Assembly: GCA_023014485.1 (NCBI GenBank)
Contig: JAJOZX010001726.1
Span: forward strand, 186,001 to 250,000
Length of the DNA stretch: 64,000 bases
Reading direction: 5' to 3'
Source: Bathynomus jamesi
Taxonomy: Eukaryota; Arthropoda; Malacostraca; Isopoda; Cirolanidae
The notes under the pieces are model-generated. The model saw only the letters and a program-made list of their open reading frames with translations. It was not told where the DNA came from and did not search any database. Positions 22,297 through 32,104 of the stretch are shown in pieces; the stretch's first letter is position 1; every line of letters begins with the position of its first letter. The position numbers and the translations under genes are program-made.

Positions 22297-24433
22297 GAGA
22301 AAGTAAAACGCTAATTGAAACATGATTTATTTAATAAACGAGATATTCAAGTTATATATATTTACAAATACGATTTAATAAACGAGATATTCAAGTTATA
22401 TATATATATTTAGAAATACGTGTAATAAATAAGTTAACAATAGATACATCAAAGAATATATACAAGACAAATACGTGTCATAAGTTAACAATAGGCGCAT
22501 CAAAAGTTATGGTATCCAAAGGGTACGGTACCATAGGTACCAGGTAACTGCTAACGTTTCCTATAGGTGTTACGGCACACCTTCGTACCCCTAAGTTCCT
22601 TCACGCCCCCCAGCTTCTGTGCCCGAAAATTGTGGATGCCTACAATTAGTTACGGAGGTCGTTCGCCCTCATCATCGTCCAAACACACTAGATCCTTCAA
22701 CGATTCAAAGTTAACAACCCGGCGATTCGCATGGTTGAGCGTAATACCCTTTGCCTTCACGATATATTTCATATACTCCCCCACCCTGACCGTACCCCAT
22801 AAGTTTTAGGTCCTGTTGAGACAAAAGAGTCGGCGTATGCGTTGTCCCCATACTCATCCTTGATCTCATCAGTGAGCTCGCCGAGGAACTCCCCAATAGC
22901 GGACATGTATTCACCCTCCCTCTCTGTGAATATCACGCTATCTGTATCGGCATACAATACTCTCCGCCCAAGAGAATGCAATAGACCCCAAAGTTTTATA
23001 CGGGAGTAGGCTGTTGTGAAGCTGGCCACAGGTATGTTTGTAACCCTTGAGGTATCTGTGGCCAATTCAGTGTTGTACTTTATTATGTAAGTATTACCTA
23101 CATTCACGATCTCCATGACCTCTTTATCGGGATCATTGGCATAATCCCAGACATCACTATAACTTTATGCCAAATGAATGTTCCCTTTGCCGGTATTCTG
23201 TGCAAATTTTCCCCATAGACTGTTTAGACAACTATGCACTAAAGCGCTTGCCAGGATTCTTTTCAATTTGGGCACGATCAAGTTGTATACCTTCGCGGTC
23301 GCGGTAACGTTGAATATAGGCAGACTTTTCATCTTCGGTATCAACTCCTCGCGGATACCCTGATGCCTCAACCTTATCCTTCAAAAATGCGTTTATATAT
23401 GGTGTGAAAAGGTTGGGTAGCTTCTGAAACCTCCACACCTCATGTATCTTCAGTATTCTATACCCATGGCGTACGGCTAGGGCCAGCTCAGGACTTGTAT
23501 ATACGCCTCTGATCTTACGCTGGTGGGGTATATGGTTACAATCGCCGTTATTCTCTTCCGCGCACTTCACCCACAGGGGAAACATGAGCTTGTGGTCGAT
23601 AACGACAGGTAAGATTGGCATCCATAAATTGCGTGGGGGGAGTGCGTCTACGAAAGAGAGCCCAAAGTAACGATCATTCAAATTTCTTGAAAATTCATTG
23701 ATGGAGGGCAGGTTAGGTCCCACCAGTTTCTCAGGAGCGCCCACGGGTAACGGATTGTTCTTCATCAGGTATGGGTATAAAGAACAGAAATCGTAGTAAT
23801 GAAGCTTCACGCCCTCCGTAGGTGGAAAGTATAGTCTGAATGGATTTGTACGTCCTCCAAACAAGCTATCACCACATTTGAGAGGATCCAGCACCATTGA
23901 ACGCTTGATCGTGTTTATTTCCTCACGGTACACTTCGTCTGTCTCCATCCGTGCATCATATTCATGCTCCCACAAGACTTTGTGAGTGAACTGTGATCCT
24001 ATAAGTTGATCGCGGGTGCGGGTCCATGCAAGACAGTCAGCAGGAGATCTACCGTAGATATCTCCGGCGATTCCGCACTCAGGACGGGGGCATCCATGCC
24101 ACCAGCATTCGTTAAAGGAGTACACAGTCTTCACACCAGTGACACGGTTTTCACTTAACCCATCAACCCAAAAAACACGTCCATTAATCTTAATGGGTAC
24201 TTCACCCGTGTTGCGGGCGTGCTTTATGTATACACCTGTCTGTTGCTGTAGGTGTATGAGCCAGTAAATAGCCTTGTGACCGTAACTGCGGGGTTTGTTT
24301 CGGTGAATAATGGCTAAGGTGGCTTCAGGCATGAAGTTATTCTTGAACACCGTAAAACATAATGACGCGATGGTGGTTGCGACTTGCAGCGGATCGCATT
24401 TGAAACGGCCTATGTACATCCTTTTAAAGGCCT

Positions 24434-25654
24434 GGAAACATACTCTAAGCACGCGCACATCATTCACGCAATAACGCTCACATTCATCAGCTACATTATA
24501 AGGGTTACTTTCATTAAAACTGTTGTAGTATCGATCAAAGTCTTCACGTTCATCTACACTCATACAGTCATAGTTAAAATAATGTTTGGGTGGTGGTGGG
24601 CCTACGTAGTTTAAAGTCTCGCTGGTGAGGAAAGTGTAAGGGAAGTATCCTTTGGAAACTTCAGCTGCTACCCCCATCACCTTGGGTAGCTTTGCTAATT
24701 TAAAAGGTGTGAATAATAGTGTCTTTAAATTGTACATTGCCTCTTATTTGCATCTGTGTTAATTTGTTGCCTCTTTTCAATGGATCACCTGTAAATATCT
24801 CAGAGGATTCGTGTTCAAGCAACTCCTTATAAAGGAACTGCGTGTCAAACTTTGCCCCGTTATGGGCGAGAATATACATTTTTTTGAAATTGTCGGCTAA
24901 CTTGACAATATAGGATACAAACAGTTTCACACGACTATCATGGCCGTAACTACCTATGAGGTCACCGAGGTCCGGACCTCGGTAATTATTTCCTAAAAAA
25001 AAAAAAAGAGACTGAACCGTTCTCCGTGTATGAAACGCATATTACCGCTTTTCTTTTGAAAAGAGGGAGCGTCGAGCGTGTATTAAACATTAGAGGGCTT
25101 TTATTATAGACAAGGGTTTTGTATTTAGTGTATAGCTTGGGTTGTGTTTGTAGATGTCATTTTGGTCTGAATTTTGCTCGTCCCGCCGCGCTCGAAAAAA
25201 ATCTGGACCTCACTAATTTCTAAACCCTAGTTACGGCCCTGACGACTATCGTGGACATTCGTTTTAAAAACGTTTGTCCGTTTACCGCATTTGGGGCACT
25301 CGTCACATTCGATCCCCATACACTCATCACAGATGGTCTGGCTCACAAGTAAATGTGGAATTACCTCTTTGGTTTCAGCGTTCGTATATGTTTCTATATC
25401 GTAGTATACAGTTAAACAAGGGTTATTTTTAGGCTTAGCATCTTTCATATAACATACAGGCTTTACTCCATCCGCCTTATACTCCACCTGGCATGTAGGA
25501 GAGTGAATTTCGTCACACTTGTGCTTAAATTTTCCCCAATTATCCATTGTGTGAAACATACCACATTCACAGATTCTCATTTTCCTGCACGTGCCAGTTG
25601 ATTTATGGAGCTCAAAGCAGTTATTATTGAAGAATATGCGTCTACACACATCAC
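24434..25654. other. Single-copy loop between the two inverted arms
   Basis: This stretch, coding for the polymerase N-terminal and exonuclease part on the minus strand, has no inverted partner in the right arm. Each junction carries the palindromic hexamer AGGCCT (24428-24433 and 25655-25660). Arm-loop-arm geometry with a short self-complementary seam is what self-primed snap-back synthesis would leave. Confidence 0.75.
24940..25234. mobile_element. hAT-type MITE inserted in the polymerase gene
   Basis: Ends GGCCGTAACTA and TAGTTACGGCC(CTG) are inverted, and CGACTATC flanks both sides as an 8-bp target duplication. The inserted block interrupts the reading frame between exonuclease motifs I and II. 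It contains no coding sequence. The terminal CAGGGCCGTA pattern on the right end fits hAT MITEs; the left terminus is slightly eroded. Confidence 0.8.
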
Positions 25655-27643
25655 AGGCCTTTAGAAGGATGTACATAGGCCGTTTCAAATGCGATCCGCT
25701 GCAAGTCGCAACCACCATCGCGTCATTATGTTTTACGGTGTTCAAGAATAACTTCATGCCTAAAGCACCTTAGCCATTATTCACCGAAACAACCCCGCAG
25801 TTACGGTCACAAGGCTATTTACTGGCTCATACACCTACAGCAACAGACAGGTGTATACATAAAGCACGCCCGCAACACGGGTGAAGTACCCATTAAGATT
25901 AATGGACGTGTTTTTTGGGTTGATGGGTTAAGTGAAAACCGTGTCACTGGTGTGAAGACTGTGTACTCCTTTAACGGATGCTGGTGGCATGGATGCCCCC
26001 GTCCTGAGTGCGGAATCGCCGGAGATATCCACGGTAGATCTCCTGCCGACTGTCTTGCATGGACCCGCACCCGCGATCAACTTATAGGATCACAGTTCAC
26101 TCACAAAGTCTTGTGGGAGCATGAATATGATGCACGGATGGAGACAGACGAGGTGTACCGTGAGGAAATAAACACGATCAAGCGTTCAATGGTGCTGGAT
26201 CCTCTCAAATGTGGTGATAGCTTGTTTGGAGGACGTACAAATCCATTCAGACTATACTTTCCACCTACGGAGGGCGTGAAGCTCCATTACTACGATTTCT
26301 GTTCTTTATACCCATACGTGATGAAGAACAATCCGTACCCCGTGGGCGCTCCTGAGAAACTGGTGGGACCTAACCTGCCCTCCATCAATGAATTTTCAAG
26401 AAATTTGAATGATCGTTACTTTGGGCTCTCTTTCGTAGACGTACTCCCCCCACGCAATTTATGGATGCCAATCTTACCTGTCGTTATCGACCACAAGCTC
26501 ATGTTTCCCCTGTGCGTGAAGTGCGCGGAAGAGATAACGGCGATTGTAACCATATACCCCACCAGCGTAAGATCAGAGGCGTATATACAAGTCCTGAGCT
26601 GGCCCTAGCCGTACGCCATGGTTAGAATACTGAAGATACATGAGGTGTGGAGGTTTCAGAAGCTACCCAACCTTTTCACACCATATATAAACGCATTTTT
26701 GAAGGATAAGGTTGAGGCATCAGGGTATCCGCGAGGAGTTGATACCGAAGATGAAAAGTCTGCCTATATTCAACGTTACCGCGACCGCGAAGGTATACAA
26801 CTTGATCGTGCCCAAATTGCAAAGAATCCTGGCAAGCGCTTTAGTGCAAAGTTGTGTCTAAACAGTCTATGGGGAAAATTTGCACAGAATACCGGCAAAG
26901 GGAACATTCATTTGGCACAAAGTTATAGTGATGTCTGGGATTATGCCAATGCTCCCGATAAAGAGGTCATGGAGATCGTGAATGTAGGTAATACTTACAT
27001 AATAAAGTACAACAACACTGAATTGGCCACAGATACCTCAAGGGTTACAAACATACCTGTGGCCAGCTTCACAACAGCCTACGCCCGTATAAAACTTTGG
27101 GGTCTATTGCATTCTCTTGGGCGGAGAGTATTGTATGCCGATACAGATAGCGTGATATTCACAGAGAGGGAGGGTGAATACATGCCCGCTATTGGGGAGT
27201 TCCTCGGCGAGCTCACTGATGAGATCAAGGATGAGTATGGGGACAACGCATACGCCGACTCTTTTGTCTCAACAGGACCTAAAACTTATGGGGTACGGGT
27301 CAGGGTGGGGGAGGATATGAAATATATCGTGAAGGCAAAGGGTATTACGCTCAACCATGCGAATCGGCGGGTTGTTAACTTTGAATCGTTGAAGGATCTA
27401 GTGTGTTTGGACGATGATGAGGGCGAACGACCTCCCCAACTAATTGTAGGCACCCACAATTTTCGGGCGCAGAAGCTGGGGGGCGTGAAGGAACTTAGGG
27501 GTACGAAGGTGTGCCGTAACACCTATAGGAAACGTTACCAGTTACCTGGTACCTATGATACCGTACCCTTTGGATACCATAACTTTGATGCGCCTATTGT
27601 TAACTTACTTATGACACGTATTTGTCTTGTATATAATCTTTGA
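25655..27643 (+). pseudogene. Family-B DNA polymerase, right arm: N-terminally truncated copy
   Basis: The plus strand starts abruptly at the codons for FRRMYIGRFKCD, just after where Exo III would lie, so exonuclease motifs I-III and the zinc-binding region are absent. Pieces 25660-25773, 25952-26608 and 26618-27643 then carry YSFNGCWWHGCPRP, YYDFCSLYP (Pol A), KLCLNSLWGKFAQN (motif B) and YADTDSVIFTEREG (Pol C), with ARIKLWGLL between B and C. Frameshifts lie at about 25770-25950 and at 26600. The polymerase half is better preserved than in the left arm, with one open frame of 341 codons through motifs B and C to the C-terminus. Truncated and frameshifted, it is not expected to be functional alone. 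Confidence 0.85.
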
Positions 27644-27793
27644 TGTATCTATTGTTAACTTATTTATTACGTATTTGTAAATATATATATAACTTGAATA
27701 TCTCGTTTATTAAATCGTATTTGTAAATATATATACTTGAATATCTCGTTTATTAAATAAATCATGTTTCAATTAGCGTTTCACTTTCTCCTT

Positions 27794-27822
27794 TGTGTGT
27801 GTGTGTGTGTGTGTGTGTGTCG
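27794..27822. repeat. (GT)n microsatellite of the right arm
   Basis: Mirror of the (CA)n tract at 22255-22296. Confidence 0.9.
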
Positions 27823-27981
27823 CAGGTGAAAGTTCTAAGCTCCGCCCACTGTAAGATCAGCAACGTGAGTCATGCTACTATCTGGGATTCCCTGCGTGGT
27901 CAGTCGACTGCAGTAAGCCCTTGAGATCAGACGTGTATTCGCCAGCGTAGAAGAAAAAAAGGAGATCAGACGTGTATTCAA

Positions 27982-28572
27982 ATGGCTACCTTTAATATTG
28001 CTTGTACAACGTTTATGAAATGGTATTCAGCAAAGTGTGAGGATGTGGTGGATACCGAAAAACTTCCTATTCCCCCCTCCTATGCCTCTTTTAAAACCAC
28101 ATTGGATTGTGCGAAGTTGCAAGATGTACAAATACTCTACGGATGTTCTGGTGAGACCGTTGAAGGCTTTCGTTGCACAGACGATGTGCTGAAGTATGCT
28201 GTAGAGCTAAACTTTATAAAGTCTCACATATACCGTGAAGTAAAAGAAACAACGCGTGCAGAAGAGAAGCAGCAGGTATGGATAATGAGTCTTGTGGATG
28301 GGTGGTGTGACAAGCGGTATTACGTCATGTTACACCATGTCGATTACTCATACCCTACGACTGAAAATGTGAATCTCGTGATCATGGACAATCTTAAGTA
28401 TTTTTATCACTATATTAATGTATATCATGATGAGGTTCGTAGTGAGGTTGTGGCTAGTGCCCTGCGTGAGTTTTTAACAGACTTTAGAGACGAGTATCGT
28501 TTGATGGGCAGAAAGGAAAAATATGAGCATATGTTCCTCTCAAATAGTGCGCCGGAGTGTGAAGATGTTTAG
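27982..28572 (+). CDS. ORF X1, right arm: unrecognised 196-aa protein
   Basis: ATG at 27982 (MATFNIACTTFMKWYSAK) opens a complete 196-codon frame ending NSAPECEDV. I do not recognise the family. Visible features are a cysteine-containing segment (ILYGCSGETVEGFRCTDD) in the first half and, in the second, a Tyr/His-rich stretch (WCDKRYYVMLHHVDYSY) and a helical acidic region. No signal peptide or membrane segment is apparent. It lies downstream of PolB and reads toward the element terminus with X2-X4, suggesting one transcription unit. This is the only full-length copy, the left-arm one having lost its N-terminal half. Codons and length are plausible for a real gene; function unknown. Confidence 0.6.
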   Translation: MATFNIACTTFMKWYSAKCEDVVDTEKLPIPPSYASFKTTLDCAKLQDVQILYGCSGETVEGFRCTDDVLKYAVELNFIKSHIYREVKETTRAEEKQQVWIMSLVDGWCDKRYYVMLHHVDYSYPTTENVNLVIMDNLKYFYHYINVYHDEVRSEVVASALREFLTDFRDEYRLMGRKEKYEHMFLSNSAPECEDV

Positions 28573-28586
28573 TAAAACATTATAAA

Positions 28587-28943
28587 ATGTGCCTAGTTCG
28601 TGAAAATTATCCTGAGGGAAACTGTCTGGTGCGTAGTCTGGTAGTGATAAAACCGAAATTAATTCTTGTAGCGGAAAAACACCTACCCAATATGTACAAC
28701 AATTCGATTATGGTGCGACTCGCGGATCATACGAGTTCGAACAACCCATTCACGTATCATCGAGTCAGCCGCCCATCGAACCGTTCCTGCCTACCTGCGT
28801 GCCTCACACGGCTCATAGTTATCTCAGAGCTTGAACCGAGTGGACGTGCGCTCCTCGAATACGATGGAACTTCCTTTGAGCAGCATTCTCAACGCCTCGT
28901 ACGATGTGTCCGTGACGAAATCGTTGCGCGTGTTCAGGCGTAA
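28587..28943 (+). CDS. ORF X2, right arm: short unrecognised ORF
   Basis: ATG at 28587, 15 nt after X1, opens 118 codons (MCLVRENYPEGNCLVRSL). It overlaps the start of X3 by about 80 nt. After HTSSNNP the frame differs from the left-arm version, so one of the two is frameshifted; the left version ends before X3, which would be tidier. Conservation of the first ~55 residues between arms supports coding. No domain recognised. Confidence 0.35.
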   Translation: MCLVRENYPEGNCLVRSLVVIKPKLILVAEKHLPNMYNNSIMVRLADHTSSNNPFTYHRVSRPSNRSCLPACLTRLIVISELEPSGRALLEYDGTSFEQHSQRLVRCVRDEIVARVQA

Positions 28944-29583
28944 ATCCGGTACCGTTAGCTATGTACTGGAAACGGAATGTAGACAAACAAACAAACGGGT
29001 TTATTTAAGTGTCGAGGAGATGAATAGAATCTTCGTGATAGTTGAGAAGTGGAGTGAAGATCGTTATAAAATACCTGCTAACGTAGGTACAAGAAGAGAG
29101 CAGATTAGTGACGCACCCTCATACGCCGTTGTATGTACGTTGTGTATAAATAACGATCGGCCATGCATTGATATACGGCTGATGTGGAAGAATGCTTCTG
29201 ATAATAACGCTCTTGTTCCTACGCGAAACCGTTTCATCCTCGACAGAATGTTTGAAATCGTCGGATTCCGCAAGCTGAAACCTATATTAGACGCGCGTGT
29301 TACGGATATGCTTTATTTTGATACAGTACTTGAATACGCATACACCGCTCTGCTCGATGGGTTTACCGAGTGTAGGGCTGAACAAGGTGAGAATGGTCTA
29401 GAGCTGGACGTTTATTTAAAAAGTTTAGACTCTTTGAAATACCATGAACTTTGGTACAAAGCAATTGATCGGTACAAGGCTGAGCTCACCTACACCGTTC
29501 ACCCTGAAGAACTATTTCTTTATATAACGCGCAGTTGTCGTAACGATTTAGAAGATTATTTCAATTGCCGCTATGTTGAGTGA
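28864..29583 (+). CDS. ORF X3, right arm: unrecognised 239-aa protein
   Basis: The first ATG is at 28864 (MELPLSSILNASYDVSVTK); the open frame extends 33 nt further upstream from a TTG. The 239-codon frame is intact, unlike the left-arm copy. It contains YLSVEEMNRIFVIVEKW, a Cys-containing VCTLCINNDRPCIDIRL, and HPEELFLYITRSCRNDLED near the end, finishing FNCRYVE. No transmembrane segment or known motif is recognised. Its stop overlaps the ATG of X4 by 11 nt in both arms, implying coupled arrangement. A virion or replication accessory role would be a guess. Confidence 0.6.
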   Translation: MELPLSSILNASYDVSVTKSLRVFRRKSGTVSYVLETECRQTNKRVYLSVEEMNRIFVIVEKWSEDRYKIPANVGTRREQISDAPSYAVVCTLCINNDRPCIDIRLMWKNASDNNALVPTRNRFILDRMFEIVGFRKLKPILDARVTDMLYFDTVLEYAYTALLDGFTECRAEQGENGLELDVYLKSLDSLKYHELWYKAIDRYKAELTYTVHPEELFLYITRSCRNDLEDYFNCRYVE

Positions 29584-29955
29584 AGATGAGTTCACGATTG
29601 AAAAGCTCGGTCGGTAGAAATAAACCCTCGATTGGAAAAGCGTGTTTATAAACTTGTGTTTAATAATGTAGCTAACGATGAACTCTTTGTGCGTGCTTTT
29701 GATTGTATTCTAGACGTATTTAAAGATGACTTACCAACCGGTTGTAAAGTGGGAACAAAAATAGTACTGAACGATATGAAAGCCCTTCATATCGAATACA
29801 GGTTTCCCTATACTTTAAGCGGTGAAATATTATTAAACCGCATATACTGCGTAATGCAGAGCAATAATGATGTAATTGTAAACTCGATTAAGTGCGAGTT
29901 TAGTATTTTGAAAAAAAAAGTGAAATGTATTTATATATTTAACATATTTGTGTGA
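29573..29955 (+). pseudogene. ORF X4, right arm: frameshifted copy
   Basis: The ATG at 29573 overlaps the X3 stop, but a missing base near 29608-29612 (CTCGGTCGG against ATCGGGTCGG in the left arm) stops the frame early. The rest continues open at 29632-29955 (from EKRVYKLVFNNVAND). Compare the intact left-arm ORF at 20430-20813. Confidence 0.65.
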
Positions 29956-29984
29956 TATTTCTCCTGTACTGTTATATTGAAGGA

Positions 29985-30260
29985 TTATATGCATATTCCT
30001 CATTTCTATTATTATTGACATTCAAATGTATATTTATTTTTATATATCTCCATAATTGTGTGTGTGTGTGTATATTTTTTTTGATTATATGCATATTCCT
30101 CATTTCTATTATTATTGATCATTCAAATGTATATTTATTTTCTATATATATCCATAATTGTGTGTGTGTGTATATTTCTCCTGTACTGTTATATTGACGG
30201 ATTATATGCATATTCGTCATTTCTATTATTATTGAAATGTATATTTATTATCTATATGTT
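29985..30260. repeat. Right-arm ~105-bp repeat and (GT)n tracts
   Basis: Three units containing TGCATATTCCTCATTTCTAT with short (GT)n runs at about 30058 and 30159; mirror of 20100-20425, where the CA tract is longer. Confidence 0.8.
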
Positions 30261-30309
30261 TATAATAAAGAGAATGATGCAATGTTGTTTTACTTAATTC
30301 TTTTGGTTA

Positions 30310-31205
30310 ATTATATCATGTTACGCCTTCTAAACCTACTAGCGGAATTCTAAACCAACTTAAGAAAATAAATGGTACAATCTAGCAACTCTCCATAATA
30401 ATGTTAAAAAGTGGTATCTGGCAACTCAAGCCATTTACGCCTTCTAAGCCAACTGGCTGGTTAGGAGTCTATAATAATGTATACAATGGTATCTGGCAGC
30501 TCTCCATAATAATGCTAAAAAGTGGTATCTGGCAACTCAACCCATTTACGCCTTCATAGCCAACTGGCTGATTAGGAGTCTATAATAATGTATACAATGG
30601 TATCTGGCAACTCTCCATAATAATGTTAAAAAGTGGTATCTGGCAACTCAGCTTTACGATTAAGCCAACTTATTAGATTATATAATAATATACATGGTAT
30701 CTGGCAGCCTCATATAATGCAAAAGTGGTATCTGGCAACTCAAGCCATTTACGCCTTCTAAGCCAACTGGCTGATTAGGAGTCTATAATAATGTATACAA
30801 TGGTATCTGGCAGCTCTCCATAATAATGCTAAAAAGTGGTATCTGGCAACTCAAGCCATTTACGCCTTCTAAGCCAACTGGCTGATTAGGAGTCTATAAT
30901 AATGTATACAATGGTATCTGGCAACTCCATAATAATGCTAAAAAGTGGTATCTGGCAACTCAAGCCATTTACGCCTTCTAAGACAACTGGCTGATTAGGA
31001 GTCTATAATAATGTATACAGTGGTATCTGGCAACTCTCCATAATAATGTTAAAAGTTGGTATCTGGCAACTCAGTCTTCGATTAGAATTAATTAATTAAA
31101 TATATAGCACAAACTGGCAACTCAGCCTTCTATTGAATACATGGCGCTATCTGGCAACTCAAGCCATTTATGCCTTCTATGCCAACTGGCTGATTAGGAG
31201 TCTAT
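30310..31205. repeat. Right subterminal tandem repeat, ~111-bp unit, about six to seven copies
   Basis: Inverted counterpart of the left array: units carry TTTACGCCTTCTAAGCCAAC, TGGCTGATTAGGAGTCTATA and GTATACAATGGTATCTGGCA. Some copies are partly deleted (around 30650-30730). Copy number differs between arms, so it has changed since duplication. Confidence 0.85.
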
Positions 31206-31259
31206 AAGACAACGCCTACTCGGCTGAAGTCTTAATATGCACTTGGCTCCGGCCAGGTG

Positions 31260-31504
31260 AACACCTCTCCTCCTTTCTCTCCTTTCTCTCCTTTCTCTTG
31301 GGGGATAACGCCGCCTCCAAGTTTCATGACCCCTTGTTGCACCTGCAGCATCCCCACACCCCCTTTGCAGGATTTTTTGCAACACCCCACCCCCTTTGCA
31401 ACACCCCAACCCCATTTGCAACACCCCAACCCTCTTTGCAACATTGCACATTACGTAATAAATTGCGACATTCCTGCACTCTACCCTTTTGCGGCTATAC
31501 TACT
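31260..31504. repeat. Right terminal C-rich region of the PolB element
   Basis: Mirror of the left G-rich end: repeats of the form TTTGCAACACCCCAACCC at 31370-31445, a TCCTTTCTC triplication at 31270-31298, and the terminal GCGGCTATACTACT ending at 31504. Confidence 0.8.
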
Positions 31505-31510
31505 GACATT
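31505..31510 (+). repeat. Right 6-bp target-site duplication (GACATT)
   Basis: Identical to 16101-16106 and directly adjacent to the terminus. Confidence 0.85.
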
Positions 31511-31524
31511 CATATGTCGCTACA

Positions 31525-32035
31525 ATGCGTATTCGACGCTCAAACTCCGCTAGAGCATTAGGAAGATGCACAGCCGTACTTGACCAGGTGGAATCAAAGG
31601 CTTTTCGTCTCATCAATTCCCCGCCTCTTACTGACTGTCTTCAATCCCTCTCTCTTCTCTTCGCCGTAATGTTGCCTGTCTCTCTTCATTATCGCCATTA
31701 TAACGGACACTGCTTTTCTGAACTCTAACTGCATGCCGCCTCTATTAAGGAGATTACGCTGCACCAGACTTTCTACACTTTCTCATTCCTTTTTTGTTTA
31801 ACTCTCTAACGCAAGCGTTAATCGGTATTTTCAATCTTTCATTTATTCAACCGGTGATCTCGAACAATCTTTTTCAATCCATCTTTCCCCCTATCTATGA
31901 CCTCCAGTTTTTCAAACGCAGAGTGTCTAGGCATCTCGAAAACCCTGGACCTTGATTTTGGCTCTCTTCTTTGGGGAGGGGCGCTTTTACGGGCATTCGT
32001 CCTTGGCCCCTCCTTCCTGCATAAAAAAAATAGGA
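31525..32035 (+). mobile_element. 3' fragment of a non-LTR retrotransposon
   Basis: Encodes VLDQVESKAFRLINSPPLTD and YNGHCFSEL (31560-31728), then after frameshifts DLQFFKRRVSRHLENPGP, the C-terminal end of a non-LTR RT protein, followed by a short A-rich tail at 32022. Another 3' fragment of the same family lies at 55555-55775. The 5' part is missing; its RT core is not present. Confidence 0.65.
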
Positions 32036-32104
32036 GGGTGTTCATATATATATTGTCCTCCCTTATATCTGTAGTTACCTTTTACATAATATTTACATGT
32101 AATT

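Larger units (their letters stand above)
22560..25660 (-). pseudogene. Family-B DNA polymerase (Polinton/bidnavirus type), left arm plus loop, broken
   Basis: Minus-strand pieces in order: 25660-25227 with a Cys/His zinc-binding N-terminal region (CDVC-x9-CFELH, CECG) and YYDIET (Exo I); a 290-bp MITE insertion; 24930-24700 with AHNGAKFDTQFLYKEL (Exo II); 24737-23232 with YCVNDVRVL (Exo III), YSFNECWWHGCPRP and YYDFCSLYP (Pol A); 23230-23165 with NSLWGKFAQN (motif B); and 23116-22769 with YADTDSVIF (Pol C). The HGC and Pol A context resembles protein-primed polymerases of Polintons and bidnaviruses. All catalytic motifs survive, but the MITE and several frameshifts (near 24715, 23240, 23160 and 22800) disrupt it. 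The usual N-terminal extension upstream of the zinc-binding region is absent. Confidence 0.85.
16107..31504. mobile_element. Giant palindromic Polinton-like PolB element (inverted duplication with single-copy loop)
   Basis: The termini are exact inverted copies (AGTAGTATAGCCGC at 16107 and its complement ending 31504), start with AG and end with CT, and are flanked by GACATT on both sides. The arms 16107-24433 and 25655-31504 are inverted copies of one block: G-rich terminus, ~111-bp tandem repeat, short repeats, unknown ORFs X4, X3, X2, X1, then the C-terminal two-thirds of a family-B DNA polymerase. The 24434-25654 loop is single-copy and carries the polymerase N-terminal part. A non-LTR retrotransposon (about 16987-20083) lies only in the left arm and a hAT MITE in the loop. 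No integrase, capsid, protease or ATPase gene was seen. Each arm's genes are transcribed outward. Confidence 0.85.

Noticed and set aside
16107..31504. Assembly artefact from a hairpin or chimeric read
   Set aside because: The arms differ by substitutions, indels, repeat copy number and a private retrotransposon insertion, and both outer ends carry the same 6-bp duplication; long-read confirmation is still desirable.
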